From NCBI GenBank assembly GCA_963522175.1, contig CAUQXC010000002.1, forward strand, positions 310,001-374,000: a DNA stretch of 64,000 bases, given 5' to 3'. Source of the stretch: CAKAHY01 sp963522175. GTDB taxonomy: Bacteria > Bacillota > Clostridia > Lachnospirales > Lachnospiraceae. The notes under the pieces are model-generated. The model worked only from the letters and a program-made list of their open reading frames with translations, did not search any database and had not been told where the DNA came from. Positions within the stretch are counted from its first letter, which is position 1. Every line of letters begins with the position of its first letter. Shown here one piece after another: positions 17,010-25,953 of the stretch. The position numbers and the translations under genes were made by a program.

Positions 17010-17591
17010 CTAGTGATGCACTATAACTTTATCAACGATTCCGTATTCCACCGCTTCGTCGGCGGACATATAATTGTCTCTTTCCGTATCGGCTTCTATG
17101 ATTTCTATAGCCTTACCTGTATTTTCCGCAAGTATACGATTAAGCTTTTTCTTTGTTTTCAGTATATGGTCCGCAACTATTTTAATATCCGTTGCCTGAC
17201 CCTGTGCTCCGCCCGAAGGCTGATGTATCATTATTTCCGAATTGGGAAGGGCATATCTTTTTCCCTTCGTTCCTCCGGCAAGTAAAAAAGCTCCCATGCT
17301 GGCAGCCATACCCATACAGATAGTGGATACGTCGCACTTTACATAACGCATGGTATCATAAATAGCCATTCCTGCCACAACACTTCCACCCGGTGAGTTA
17401 ATGTAGAGGTTTATATCCTTTGTCGGATCTTCCGATTCAAGGAAAAGTATCTGAGCTACTACCAAGCTGGCTGTAACATCATTAACCTCGTCATTCAAAA
17501 ATATTATCCTATCCTTTAAAAGCCTTGAATATATATCAAAGGCTCTCTCACCTCTGGAGCTTTGTTCTATGACTGTAGGCACTAAACTCAT
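17010..17591 (-). CDS. clpP: ATP-dependent Clp protease proteolytic subunit
   Basis: Tetradecameric serine protease, 193 aa from the chosen start. The catalytic triad is visible: Ser in [13 protein letters not shown] (about residue 97), His in [15 protein letters not shown] (about 122), and Asp in [13 protein letters not shown] (about 171). The tail IPTVIEQ-type axial loop appears as [22 protein letters not shown]. Two ATGs are possible; the second, at 17591, has better spacing from AAGGAGGA than 17597. It precedes clpX by nine bases. Confidence 0.96.
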   Translation of the reverse strand: MSLVPTVIEQSSRGERAFDIYSRLLKDRIIFLNDEVNDVTASLVVAQILFLESEDPTKDINLYINSPGGSVVAGMAIYDTMRYVKCDVSTICMGMAASMGAFLLAGGTKGKRYALPNSEIMIHQPSGGAQGQATDIKIVADHILKTKKKLNRILAENTGKAIEIIEADTERDNYMSADEAVEYGIVDKVIVHH

Positions 17592-17645
17592 GTTCATTCC
17601 TCCTTATTTTGTCAAGTTACAATATCTGTAAATCAAACACATTTT

Positions 17646-17679
17646 ATAATAGTATGAGCCTGTCTTAAAGACAAGCTCA
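17646..17679 (-). promoter_or_regulatory. clpP promoter overlapping an inverted repeat
   Basis: TTGTCT at 17669-17674 and TATTAT at 17646-17651 are 17 bases apart. An inverted repeat, TGAGC..TGTC with its complement, spans 17655-17679 and covers the -35 and most of the spacer. It could be the tig terminator (T-rich tail poor) or an operator for clpP. Confidence 0.45.
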
Positions 17680-17742
17680 CATTATTATAAACCTTTATGT
17701 TATTATATGCAAGTAATTTGATTGCGTAAAGCTTGATTTTCC

Positions 17743-19026
17743 TTATACAAACTTTGCATTTGAAACCAGGAACTCAACAGCCTTTTGAACCTTAATATCG
17801 GCTGCCATCTGCTTACGCTCCGCTTCACCGAAAAGCTCCTTAATCTTGTCAAGCTCCATCTTGTACTGATCGGCAATCTTTTGAAGCTCTTTATCCATAT
17901 CCGCTTCCTCAGCCTCTATGTTTTCGGTCTTTGCCACAGTCTCGAGTGTGAGTCTTGTTTTTATGCTTCTTTCCGCATTAGGCTTCATCTGATCTCTTAA
18001 GTTCTCCATGGTCATACCCGTAAACTCCATGTACTGATCCAGAGGAAGTCCCTGTGCCTGCATTCTTCTCGCATAGTCGTTTATCATGTTATCTATCTGA
18101 GAATTCAACATAGGACCCGGTATCTCGACACTTGCGTTCTCAACAACCTTTTCTATAACCGCATTCTCATTCTGAGCCTTTGCGGCATTTTCCTTTTGAA
18201 CCGCAAGCTTGGTTTTTAAGTCCGCCTTGTACTCTTTGAGAGTCTCAAACTCGCTTATTTCGCTTGCAAATTCATCATTTATTTCAGGAAGCTCTTTCTT
18301 CTTGATTTCTTTTATCTTTATGTCAAATACTGCCGGCTTACCTGCAAGGTCTTTTGAATGGTAGTTTTCAGGGAAGGTAACATTAATGCTGAACTCTTCT
18401 TCTATGCTGTGTCCTATGAGCTGCTCCTCAAATCCTTCAATAAATGAATGAGAACCTATAACCAAAGGATAGTCCTCACCCTTTCCTCCGTCAAAGTGTA
18501 CTCCGTCAACACTTCCGTCGAAGTCTATAACCGTATTGTCTCCGTTTTCAACAGGTCTTTCCACGCTTATAAGACGGGAGTTACGCTCCTGCTCTTTCTT
18601 TAATTCGTTTTCGATGTCCGCATCGGTAACTTCCGTGCTCGCCTTTGTAACCTCTACGCCCTTGTACTCACCCAATGTAAGCTCCGGACGAAGAGCAACG
18701 GTAGCCTTGTATACAAAGTCTTCTCCTTTATTGATATTTTCAATGCTTATCTCAGGTCTTGAAACGATATCAAGTTTTGAATCCTTTGCAGCTTCAGGAT
18801 ATGTGGCATCTATAGCGAAATCTACCGCATCCTCAAAGAAAATACCGTAGCCGTATTGCTTCTCTACCATCTGCTGTGTGGCTTTTCCTTTTCTGAAGCC
18901 GGGAACATTGTATTTTGATTTATTTTTATTGTATGATTTTGTCACATACTGTGCAAATTCATCTGCCGGAACCGTTACTGTAATAACAGCGAGGCTCTTT
19001 TCCGTGTTTTCAACTGTATAGCTCAT
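17743..19026 (-). CDS. tig: trigger factor (ribosome-bound chaperone)
   Basis: Peptidyl-prolyl isomerase and chaperone at the ribosome exit, 427 aa. The ribosome-binding domain has NVPGFRKGKATQQMVEKQYG (the GFRxGK signature). The FKBP domain has GDNTVIDFDGSVDG and VIGSHSFIEGFEEQLIGHS. A charged, helical C-terminal substrate domain completes the protein. AGGGAG precedes ATG 19026. It has its own promoter and lies 145 bases before clpP, matching the common tig-clpP-clpX-lon order. Confidence 0.96.
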   Translation of the reverse strand: MSYTVENTEKSLAVITVTVPADEFAQYVTKSYNKNKSKYNVPGFRKGKATQQMVEKQYGYGIFFEDAVDFAIDATYPEAAKDSKLDIVSRPEISIENINKGEDFVYKATVALRPELTLGEYKGVEVTKASTEVTDADIENELKKEQERNSRLISVERPVENGDNTVIDFDGSVDGVHFDGGKGEDYPLVIGSHSFIEGFEEQLIGHSIEEEFSINVTFPENYHSKDLAGKPAVFDIKIKEIKKKELPEINDEFASEISEFETLKEYKADLKTKLAVQKENAAKAQNENAVIEKVVENASVEIPGPMLNSQIDNMINDYARRMQAQGLPLDQYMEFTGMTMENLRDQMKPNAERSIKTRLTLETVAKTENIEAEEADMDKELQKIADQYKMELDKIKELFGEAERKQMAADIKVQKAVEFLVSNAKFV

Positions 19027-19065
19027 TGCATTTCTCCCTTAATTTATTATTATAACCAGTTTGTC

Positions 19066-19094
19066 ATTATAGCATAAAGACCGCTTGTATTCAA
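19066..19094 (-). promoter_or_regulatory. tig promoter
   Basis: TTGAAT at 19089-19094 and TATAAT at 19066-19071 with 17 bases between and a TGC extension before the -10. It begins directly after the stop codon of the ABC permease gene. Confidence 0.75.
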
Positions 19095-19097
19095 GTA

Positions 19098-20459
19098 CTA
19101 ATCATTCCTAAGTGCAGCCAAAGGACTGAGCTTCATAGCACGAAGTGAAGGGAAAAATCCTGCAAGCATACCTATTACGGTAGAAAACATAAGAGCAAAG
19201 CCCGCAAGCCAAAGAGGAATTTGCGACAAATCACCTTCCGTTCCTATAAATGATGATGCAATACCCAGCTTATTTATGGCAAATGCGAGAATATAGCTTA
19301 TGGTAAGTCCCAGTATTCCGCCTATAAGTCCTATAACTCCCGACTCTATCAAAAACATATCCCTTATTCTGTTCATATCACAGCCCAAAACCTTCATAAT
19401 ACCTATTTCCTTGGTTCTTTCATATATGGACATCATCATCGTGTTGGCAATTCCTATAGCGGCAACCAAAAGCGATATAGCTCCGATTCCCCCTAAAAAT
19501 GCCTGTATCATCTTTGACTGTTTTTTTGACTGCTCAAGCCATTCCATATTGGATTCCGCCTGAAATCCCATATCCTTTATAGCCTTTTGAACAGTAGTAA
19601 CGTTTTTCATGTCATCCACATAAACCACGGCATTTTCATATACAAAATACTTATACGGCTTACCTTTTTTGGTTCTAGGTTGTCCCGGTATAGGTTTATT
19701 CTTATATATTTTTTTTAACTGTGCTTTAAGTACATCAATATTTGCATACACATTATATGAATACGGCGTGTATTCCTCTGGTCCGCCCGCAATGACACCC
19801 GCAGTTTTGAATAAATACTTTTTCGGAGACTTCGGTGCCTCTTTATTGCCTTCACTGCTTCCGGTGTTAAACTTTACTGCATAATAGGACTCGGTATCAA
19901 GTATGGTAAATACGGGTTTGTTGACCAAATCAACATTCGGCAATTCTCTGGTGTCGTAATAGCCTTTGCCGGTCTTTGAATTGGTAAAATTTGTTATAAT
20001 CATATTTCCTATAATATACTCTATGGCGTTTGACGAAGCATCGGGAAGTTTACCCTCCCCAAGCTTCATATCTCTCATATAATCTTCATTAACCCCCATT
20101 ATATCAACGTTTGCTTCCCATATACCCTGCTTTAATATGGCTCCGACACGAAGCAGGGGAGATACTCCCTTTACATGTTCCATATTCTTAAAGTCTTCAA
20201 GCACCTCATCCTTTAAAACTTTGGCATTCTTTTTATTTGCTATGTCTTCCATATTTGTCGTCATACTCACGGTTATTGCCGTCAATGAGCCGTACTCCTG
20301 CAAGGTCTTTGTCTGTAAATCATCAAGACCTATACCCAGAGAAACCATAGTAACAACCGAGGTTGTACCTATAATTACACCTAAAACGGTAAGACCGGTT
20401 CTCAAGGTTCTTCTTCCGAGGTTTCCGATACTCATCTTGAATAAATCTGTAAATTTCAT
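19098..20459 (-). CDS. ABC exporter permease, MacB/FtsX type
   Basis: A 453-residue membrane protein. One N-terminal segment (about 20-42, TGLTVLGVIIGTTSVVTMVSLG) is followed by a large extracytoplasmic MacB-like core, then three C-terminal segments of the FtsX fold (from ISLLVAAIGIANTMMMSIYERTKEIG to the end, finishing SLRAMKLSPLAALRND). The ERTKEIGIMKVLG coupling region is typical. It is the last of three genes (ATPase, NEW3 protein, permease) separated by 12 and 26 bases or less. Such exporters move lipoproteins, peptides or antibiotics, or transmit mechanical force; the substrate here is unknown. Confidence 0.88.
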   Translation of the reverse strand: MKFTDLFKMSIGNLGRRTLRTGLTVLGVIIGTTSVVTMVSLGIGLDDLQTKTLQEYGSLTAITVSMTTNMEDIANKKNAKVLKDEVLEDFKNMEHVKGVSPLLRVGAILKQGIWEANVDIMGVNEDYMRDMKLGEGKLPDASSNAIEYIIGNMIITNFTNSKTGKGYYDTRELPNVDLVNKPVFTILDTESYYAVKFNTGSSEGNKEAPKSPKKYLFKTAGVIAGGPEEYTPYSYNVYANIDVLKAQLKKIYKNKPIPGQPRTKKGKPYKYFVYENAVVYVDDMKNVTTVQKAIKDMGFQAESNMEWLEQSKKQSKMIQAFLGGIGAISLLVAAIGIANTMMMSIYERTKEIGIMKVLGCDMNRIRDMFLIESGVIGLIGGILGLTISYILAFAINKLGIASSFIGTEGDLSQIPLWLAGFALMFSTVIGMLAGFFPSLRAMKLSPLAALRND

Positions 20460-20471
20460 TCAATTTCTCCG

Positions 20472-22238
20472 TTACTTTTTCTTAGCTTTAAACTTTTTAA
20501 GTGCAAAAACGACAATTCCTATAAGAAGGAGCACCGGTATTACAATCTTCAATATGTTAAACACGGAAAAGCTCGGTTTTTCAGGCTCCTCCGGCATAGG
20601 CATATCCGGCATATCTCCTTCATCCGCAGCATCCTCCGAAGTTACATTTATAGGAATCTCTTTTTCTTCCATGCTTACATTTCCCGCATCATCCTCATAA
20701 GAAACCGTGATTTTGGCAGGCGTTCCGTCACTTACGGCAGTTCCGGTCAACATAACATCCACATTACCCGTTTCACCCGCTTTTATATTTCCTACGTAGA
20801 CTTCATTGGTCTTTAAATAGCCCGCTTCAAATTTTGCGCTTACGTTATAAAGTAAAACCTTTCCCGTATTGTTTATAGGGAATGTCAGGTTTATTTCCTC
20901 GCCTACTTTTATGTCGGTAGGAGTAAGGTCTATATTTCCTATCTTAAGCTTTGCAACCTGATGTACAGGTATATCTATATTTACGGACTCATCCGCATTT
21001 TTAAACTCCGGAGAGTCGAACTTTTCATTAATTTTTAATGTATAAGACCTTGCATCTATAGCCGGTTTTGAAACCATTTTTAAGCGTATTTCCGTAGTAG
21101 CCCCCGGTGCCAAGGTATTTACAACTACGGAGCTTGCTCCGTTTTCCATTGAAAAAACAGGGCTTTCCGCAACCTTTTCGGGATCAAAGCCGAAGAGTAT
21201 GTTGCTTGCGGCAATATTGCTTGATGCATTCTTCATATTTAAAACAAGCTCGAAAGGCTCGCCTGCAATAACCTTTTCAGGAATCGTATGGAAGCTTTCC
21301 ACTATAATTCTTGCCTTCGTTCTGTTATTTACGTTAAAGTCTCCGCTTGATTTGTTCTCCTCTTTTTCCTTGTTTACAACGTCAACGTAAAATTCTCCTT
21401 CAAAGGTTTTTTCTTCACCGTTTGAGCTTTCCTTATATTTAATTTTAAGCTTTATAGGATAATATCCCGTATACACCTCTTTTCTTATAGCAAAGCTGTA
21501 ATCAAGGGATACCGTTTCGTTCTGCGCAATCTTTTCAAATCTTCTGTCGTAGTTAGCTTCATTTATGTCAAAAGGAAAAACTGTAGGATCTTTGTCCATT
21601 ACCATAGATACTACTACGTCCTGTGCAGTGATTTTTCCGGTATTTCTCAAATTGATGCTGAAGTTCATAACGTTCGGATACTTTCCGCTCGGTGTAGGCT
21701 GCCCCTCTCCCAAGACAAATACCGCATTATTTACTTCTTCTTTGCTTTCTTTTTCCGTCGGTGCCTTCTTTACCCAAATATTGATATACTCCTGTTCTCC
21801 CTTGCTTCCGCCTTCCTTACTGTCGGAAACATAAACCTGAACTCCGTAATATCCTTCCGGCATGTCTTTTCTTACTCTGGCGGTCAAAACGACGGTTCTT
21901 GTCTGTCCGGCTTTAATCTTACCTATTGCCTTTCTTTCAAAAGTATCCTTGCTGGTTTCAAAAGGATAGGTGTTGACATCGGACTTTTCCTGCTCGCTCG
22001 TCGAATTTATATCCTCATCATAAGCAAGACCGATAAATGCGTTGTCATAGTCTTTTTCCGCAGTATATGTAAAGGTAACGTTCATAGACTTACCTTGAAC
22101 TCCGGTAGGTATGCTTGTTTGCTTAAATGTAGTGTTATCCGATGTATTTACTAACGCCGCCCTCGCCTCTATATGAAATATAGACAATATAAAAATTGCA
22201 CTTAAAAAAGCGGCAACCGATTTCTTCAAAAAATTCAT
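20472..22238 (-). CDS. secreted NEW3/COG1361-like protein partnered with an ABC exporter
   Basis: A 588-residue membrane-anchored surface protein. Signal segment MNFLKKSVAAFLSAIFILSIFHIEARA is followed by repeated Ig-like modules with NEW3/CARDB-like phrases (LRNTGKITAQDVVVSMVM, NMKNASSNIAASNILFGF, PINNTGKVLLYNVSAKFE), a Pro/Glu/Met-rich linker, then one C-terminal membrane segment (FNILKIVIPVLLLIGIVVFAL) and a basic tail. ATG 22238 fits the signal peptide; a GTG at 22259 has no ribosome site. It sits between the ATPase and permease genes where MacA-type adaptors occur in other bacteria. A substrate-handling or scaffold role is inferred, not shown. Confidence 0.8.
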   Translation of the reverse strand: MNFLKKSVAAFLSAIFILSIFHIEARAALVNTSDNTTFKQTSIPTGVQGKSMNVTFTYTAEKDYDNAFIGLAYDEDINSTSEQEKSDVNTYPFETSKDTFERKAIGKIKAGQTRTVVLTARVRKDMPEGYYGVQVYVSDSKEGGSKGEQEYINIWVKKAPTEKESKEEVNNAVFVLGEGQPTPSGKYPNVMNFSINLRNTGKITAQDVVVSMVMDKDPTVFPFDINEANYDRRFEKIAQNETVSLDYSFAIRKEVYTGYYPIKLKIKYKESSNGEEKTFEGEFYVDVVNKEKEENKSSGDFNVNNRTKARIIVESFHTIPEKVIAGEPFELVLNMKNASSNIAASNILFGFDPEKVAESPVFSMENGASSVVVNTLAPGATTEIRLKMVSKPAIDARSYTLKINEKFDSPEFKNADESVNIDIPVHQVAKLKIGNIDLTPTDIKVGEEINLTFPINNTGKVLLYNVSAKFEAGYLKTNEVYVGNIKAGETGNVDVMLTGTAVSDGTPAKITVSYEDDAGNVSMEEKEIPINVTSEDAADEGDMPDMPMPEEPEKPSFSVFNILKIVIPVLLLIGIVVFALKKFKAKKK

Positions 22239-22264
22239 TTTTGTATTTATTCCTTTCACAGTTA

Positions 22265-22978
22265 TTATAGGCTGAAAGCCCCTTCTTCTTTTTCGCTTTG
22301 TATTTTTCCATCGACTATTCTTATCTGTCTGTCGGCAAAGCTCGCTATTTTAGCATCGTGAGTAACCATTATGAGTGTTTGCCCCGTATCCCTTACTATA
22401 TCCTGCATCAGCTTTAAAACCTCCGCAGTTGTTTTTGTATCAAGGTTTCCCGTAGGCTCGTCGGCAAATATTATTTTGGGTGTCATGGCAAGAGCTCTTG
22501 CTATACCTACCCTTTGTTGCTGACCGCCGCTCATGGCATTTCCTTTATGATATATTTGTTTTTCCAGACCTACGAGTCCGAGATATTTTTTTGCGGTTTC
22601 ATTTCTTTCATTATGTCCCATCCCCCTGAACATAAGGGGCATAGCCACATTTTCAAGAGCATTCATGGTCGGAATCAAGTTATATGACTGAAAAATGAAA
22701 CCTACATTATTTCTTCGAAAGCCCACAAGCTGATTTTCGCTCATATTTTCTATATGGGTATCCGCTATAATAATTTCGCCCTTTGACGGCTTTTCAAGCC
22801 CGGCAAGCATATTTAAAAGTGTGGATTTACCCGAACCCGAGGGACCTATAATCGCAACAAATTCTCCCTCATATATCTCAAAGCTCACTCCGTCCAAAGC
22901 ATGGACGACAGTGCTTCCCGCCTGATAAAACTTATATAGTTCTTTAACTTCTATTATCTCTTTTCTGTTATCATTCAT
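22265..22978 (-). CDS. ABC exporter ATP-binding protein, MacB/LolD type
   Basis: A 237-residue ATPase. Walker A GPSGSGKSTLLNMLAGLE near residue 40, Q-loop FIFQSYNLIPTMNALENV, ABC signature MSGGQQQRVGIARALA, Walker B IIFADEPTGNLD, and H-loop MVTHDAKIASFADR are intact. Its close resemblance to LolD/MacB ATPases fits the FtsX-type permease two genes on. ATG 22978 is preceded by GGTGAAG; an upstream ATG is possible. It heads the three-gene exporter operon. Confidence 0.94.
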   Translation of the reverse strand: MNDNRKEIIEVKELYKFYQAGSTVVHALDGVSFEIYEGEFVAIIGPSGSGKSTLLNMLAGLEKPSKGEIIIADTHIENMSENQLVGFRRNNVGFIFQSYNLIPTMNALENVAMPLMFRGMGHNERNETAKKYLGLVGLEKQIYHKGNAMSGGQQQRVGIARALAMTPKIIFADEPTGNLDTKTTAEVLKLMQDIVRDTGQTLIMVTHDAKIASFADRQIRIVDGKIQSEKEEGAFSL

Positions 22979-23065
22979 ATCTTCACCATCCATACACTAA
23001 TATATAGCATAAAACAATTTATATTTCACCTTAAATATTAATTACAAATATGTCGAATTTCAGAC

Positions 23066-23098
23066 TAAAAAAGTCAAAGACAAAAAATCTTTGACTTT
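23066..23098 (-). terminator. terminator of the Lys-rich lipoprotein gene
   Basis: On the minus strand AAGTCAAAGA pairs perfectly with TCTTTGACTT around a seven-base loop and is followed by six T. It starts 18 bases after the stop at 23116, so it separates this gene from the ABC exporter operon. Confidence 0.88.
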
Positions 23099-23115
23099 AA
23101 AATTAATTTTAAAAT

Positions 23116-23853
23116 TTATTCTGTAAGTTTCCATGAATCTCCGACTGCAATAACCACATCTTCGAGCCTATCGGCACCTTCAACGGTAAGTATATATACG
23201 TTATCGGAATCCTTAGGTGAGAATATAAGACTCATACTCGATTTTTCCGTATATTCCCCACCTACATAAACTGATTTCTCCCAAAGAGAATTCACCTGAG
23301 CTTCTCCGATAACAGCCTTGGCACCTTGACTCTCATTCATGTCATATACCATGTTTGCAACCTGCTCCACGTTACTTGTTCCGTTTAAAGAACTTACAGG
23401 TCCCACATAGCTCAAGGTCACGATATTATAAGTGTCCACACTCGAATACTGTACCATATTGGAGTTTGCGTAGTCTACATCGATAAAAGGATGAAAATCC
23501 GCAGGCACATCAACATAGCCCGTTACCTCGCTTCCGACTCTTTGAGTTTCAAGTAAATTGAAAGCACTCTTAAGATTTTCATCCTCCATGAGTCTTTCTA
23601 TATACACCTTCCTCTCTTCCGGTGTCATGCTGTAGTCCTCAGCTGCGGATGTGCTTTCTTCTTCGGTCTTAGCCTCTTCGGTCTCTTTAGTTTCTTTAGC
23701 TTTCTTATCCTTTTTTTTCTTTTTACTTTTCTTTTCAGCTTTCTTGTTGCTTTCCTCAACACTTGTTTTTTCGGTTGCGGTTTCACTTGAAACATTTGAA
23801 CAGGCTGTAGTTACAAAAAGGGCAAAAACCAATGCAATAAAAATTTTCTTCAT
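23116..23853 (-). CDS. putative lipoprotein with Lys/Glu-rich linker
   Basis: A 245-residue lipoprotein of unknown function. Signal peptide MKKIFIALVFALFVTTAC has a lipobox Cys at residue 18. Residues about 28-70 are a highly charged low-complexity stretch of Lys then Glu/Thr. The folded part, from about residue 75, contains MTPEERKVYIERLMEDE and a beta-rich region (VGSEVTGYVDVPADFHPF, IVTLSYVGPVSSL). GAGAG/AGGAG stands before ATG 23853. It appears monocistronic, with its own terminator. I do not recognise the domain. Confidence 0.75.
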   Translation of the reverse strand: MKKIFIALVFALFVTTACSNVSSETATEKTSVEESNKKAEKKSKKKKKDKKAKETKETEEAKTEEESTSAAEDYSMTPEERKVYIERLMEDENLKSAFNLLETQRVGSEVTGYVDVPADFHPFIDVDYANSNMVQYSSVDTYNIVTLSYVGPVSSLNGTSNVEQVANMVYDMNESQGAKAVIGEAQVNSLWEKSVYVGGEYTEKSSMSLIFSPKDSDNVYILTVEGADRLEDVVIAVGDSWKLTE

Positions 23854-23914
23854 AAAACTCTCCTAAATTCACTGTAATATATAGGACAAGTATAACATAT
23901 TATTATGAATTTTA

Positions 23915-24505
23915 CTAACTGATTTTTGTCAAATTCATCCTGCCTAGTACAGGTCTCAATGCCGCATATACAGCAACAACCAAAGCGGTACCCGCAACGG
24001 CATTAACAGTTGTTGCACCCGCTGCCCACGTTGCCATTATCTTTGCGGCATCCGCCGGAACTCCGAGTATATAAGTCTTATACAGATATCCGAAAATAGG
24101 ATCCATAATAACATTAAATCCCAGTGAAGCTACGGAAGCTATCAAAGTCCACTTAAATATATAGGAACGCTCCGTATGCTCGTTTATATGGGCTATTTTA
24201 TGAGCTACAAGACCCGCAATGAGTCCTATGCAAAATTTAAGAATAAATGTCTTGGGAGCACTCGTAATATATACAGGATCCATTAAATCCGCTATGGTCA
24301 TTCCGAGGCTTCCGGCAACACCTCCGTAAACTCCTCCAAGCACCAAAGCCGCAAGAACACAAAATGCATTACCTATATGCAGTGCCGTCATATCTCCCGA
24401 AAGTGTAGGAATAGGAATTTTAAGATAAGTAAAAGACACATAACTCAAAGCCGCAAACATAGCCGTTAAAGTAATTTTATAAGTCAAATCGTTCTTTCTT
24501 TCCAT
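23915..24505 (-). CDS. ECF transporter S component (possibly thiamine precursor)
   Basis: A 196-residue membrane protein with about six hydrophobic segments. The pattern of ALHIGNAFCVLAALVLGGVYGGVAGSLGMTIADL followed by SAPKTFILKFCIGLIAGLVAHK resembles the pfam07155-like S components that give ECF transporters their vitamin specificity. ATG 24505 follows AAAGGAGAAAGG; the reading frame is open further up but without a better site. It lies after thiN (thiamine pyrophosphokinase), so a thiamine or hydroxymethylpyrimidine substrate is inferred. The EcfA/EcfT energising module is not in the window, and no TPP riboswitch was found. Confidence 0.82.
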   Translation of the reverse strand: MERKNDLTYKITLTAMFAALSYVSFTYLKIPIPTLSGDMTALHIGNAFCVLAALVLGGVYGGVAGSLGMTIADLMDPVYITSAPKTFILKFCIGLIAGLVAHKIAHINEHTERSYIFKWTLIASVASLGFNVIMDPIFGYLYKTYILGVPADAAKIMATWAAGATTVNAVAGTALVVAVYAALRPVLGRMNLTKIS

Positions 24506-24554
24506 AATACCTTTCTCCTTTATAAATATTAGTATTGTAATAATACGATATAAC

Positions 24555-24606
24555 AAAAGTGGACTGTTTAAAATATCCAATTTGTTTATTTTAATGCAGT
24601 CCACTT
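24555..24606 (-). terminator. long-loop hairpin after thiN
   Basis: AAAGTGGACTG (24596-24606 read on minus) and its exact complement (24555-24565) form an 11-base stem around a 30-base AT-rich loop. It begins four bases after the thiN stop and is followed by TTTTGTTATAT. The large loop and broken T tract make termination partial at best. Confidence 0.5.
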
Positions 24607-24609
24607 TAA

Positions 24610-25275
24610 TTAATTTCTATCTTTACTTTCAATAACCAATATATAAGCTCCTTCAAAATCCACCCTTGCCGTTTCCGCTTCTATTTCATTGCTGAGACAA
24701 AGGCTCGGAGTCTCGTATTTGTCTACGGTCCTATTTTCAAGTTCATACTTAAAGCCCTTAAGACAGAACTTTCTCAACGGAGACTTCATAGGATAAAAGC
24801 TCACATACTTACCGTATTGCCGATCTTTTTTTAATTCGAAGCTCTCTTTTTTTACATATATCTTATTGTATTCATCAATAAGAGCTATATTAAGTCCGCA
24901 GTCAAGATAATGAGCACAGGTATATATATTTGCCAGACTGTGGTCCGCCCTCGCTCCCAGACCGCCCAGTATAAAAACATCCTTAAATCCGAGCTTTATG
25001 CATAACTCCACAGCCAATTCGGTATCACTGAAATTCTTAACGGGATTGTGCCTTTCGATTCTTATATCATCTCTTGATATGTACTTTTCAAGGACACGTT
25101 CATCCACACTGTCAAAATCTCCTAAAATAATATCAGGTTTAATATTAAGCTCATCCAGTATCTTAAGCCCCGAATCCACACTGATTATCTTTTTTTCATC
25201 TTTGTCCGCCTCAAGAATATCTTTTACGAAATTCTTGTCCGTTTTTGCACCGGCTATTAAATATACCTTATTCAT
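24610..25275 (-). CDS. thiN: thiamine diphosphokinase
   Basis: Transfers pyrophosphate from ATP to thiamine to give TPP, 221 aa. The catalytic-domain signatures are VDSGLKILDELNIKPDIILGDFDSVD and NFSDTELAVELCIKLGF, followed by ILGGLGARADHSLANI. The C-terminal beta domain ends ILVIESKDRN. The site GCAGGT precedes ATG 25275. It follows rpe by ten bases at the end of the prkC-rsgA-rpe-thiN run, which is conserved in Firmicutes. Confidence 0.93.
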   Translation of the reverse strand: MNKVYLIAGAKTDKNFVKDILEADKDEKKIISVDSGLKILDELNIKPDIILGDFDSVDERVLEKYISRDDIRIERHNPVKNFSDTELAVELCIKLGFKDVFILGGLGARADHSLANIYTCAHYLDCGLNIALIDEYNKIYVKKESFELKKDRQYGKYVSFYPMKSPLRKFCLKGFKYELENRTVDKYETPSLCLSNEIEAETARVDFEGAYILVIESKDRN

Positions 25276-25285
25276 ACACTACCTG

Positions 25286-25939
25286 CTAAGAATTCATAAG
25301 TTTTTTAAGGTTTCCGACATTGGCTCTTATGTCCCCGTTAAAAACCGCCGAGCCCGCAACAACATAATCCGCTCCCGCGGCTATAACTTCTTTTACGGTA
25401 TTCTCGTTTACCCCTCCGTCAACCTGAATCAAAAGCTTCGGATTAAGTTCTTCCTTAAGCTTTGCAAGCTGTCTTATTTTATTGCTTACGTAAGGTATAT
25501 ATTTTTGACCTCCGAAGCCCGGATTTACACTCATCAAAAGTACAAAATCGAGAATAGGCAATACATCCTTTAAAACATCTACCGGAGTAGCGGGATTTAA
25601 AACCGCTCCGGCTTTCATTCCCAGCGATTTTATATGCTCTACTGTCCTGTCTAAATGTCTGCAGGCTTCAACATGCACGCTCAGCATATCCGCTCCCGCC
25701 TTTTTCATATCCTCAACATATCTGTCCGGCTCTTCAACCATCATGTGAACATCAAAAATAAAATTCTTATACTTTCTGAGGGATGCGATAACAGGCATGC
25801 CGAAGCTTATACTCGGTACAAAATTGCCGTCCATAACATCCAAATGTAAATATTTTATACCCTCCTCCTCCAAAACGGCAAGGCTTGATTTTACATCTGT
25901 AAAATCAACGGAAAGTAAGGATGGTGATAAAATTTTCAT
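25286..25939 (-). CDS. rpe: ribulose-phosphate 3-epimerase
   Basis: Pentose phosphate enzyme, TIM barrel, 217 aa. Motifs: ILSPSLLSVDFTD, the metal-binding LHLDVMDGNFVPSISFG, FDVHMMVEEPDRY, LLMSVNPGFGGQKYIPYV, and VDGGVNENTVKEVIAAGADYVVAGSAVF. ATG 25939 is preferred over TTG 25945 because AAAGGG lies eight bases upstream. It follows rsgA by 14 bases. Confidence 0.96.
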   Translation of the reverse strand: MKILSPSLLSVDFTDVKSSLAVLEEEGIKYLHLDVMDGNFVPSISFGMPVIASLRKYKNFIFDVHMMVEEPDRYVEDMKKAGADMLSVHVEACRHLDRTVEHIKSLGMKAGAVLNPATPVDVLKDVLPILDFVLLMSVNPGFGGQKYIPYVSNKIRQLAKLKEELNPKLLIQVDGGVNENTVKEVIAAGADYVVAGSAVFNGDIRANVGNLKKLMNS

Positions 25940-25953
25940 AAACAAAACCCTTT

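Noticed and set aside
13330..19026. CtsR or HrcA (CIRCE) operators in the tig-clpP-clpX-lon region
   Set aside because: No GGTCAAA direct repeat or TTAGCACTC inverted repeat was found in the gaps between these genes.
24506..24604. TPP riboswitch before the ECF S gene
   Set aside because: I looked for the conserved CTGAGA and ACCTGA-type elements of the TPP aptamer and did not see them; the segment is short and AT-rich.
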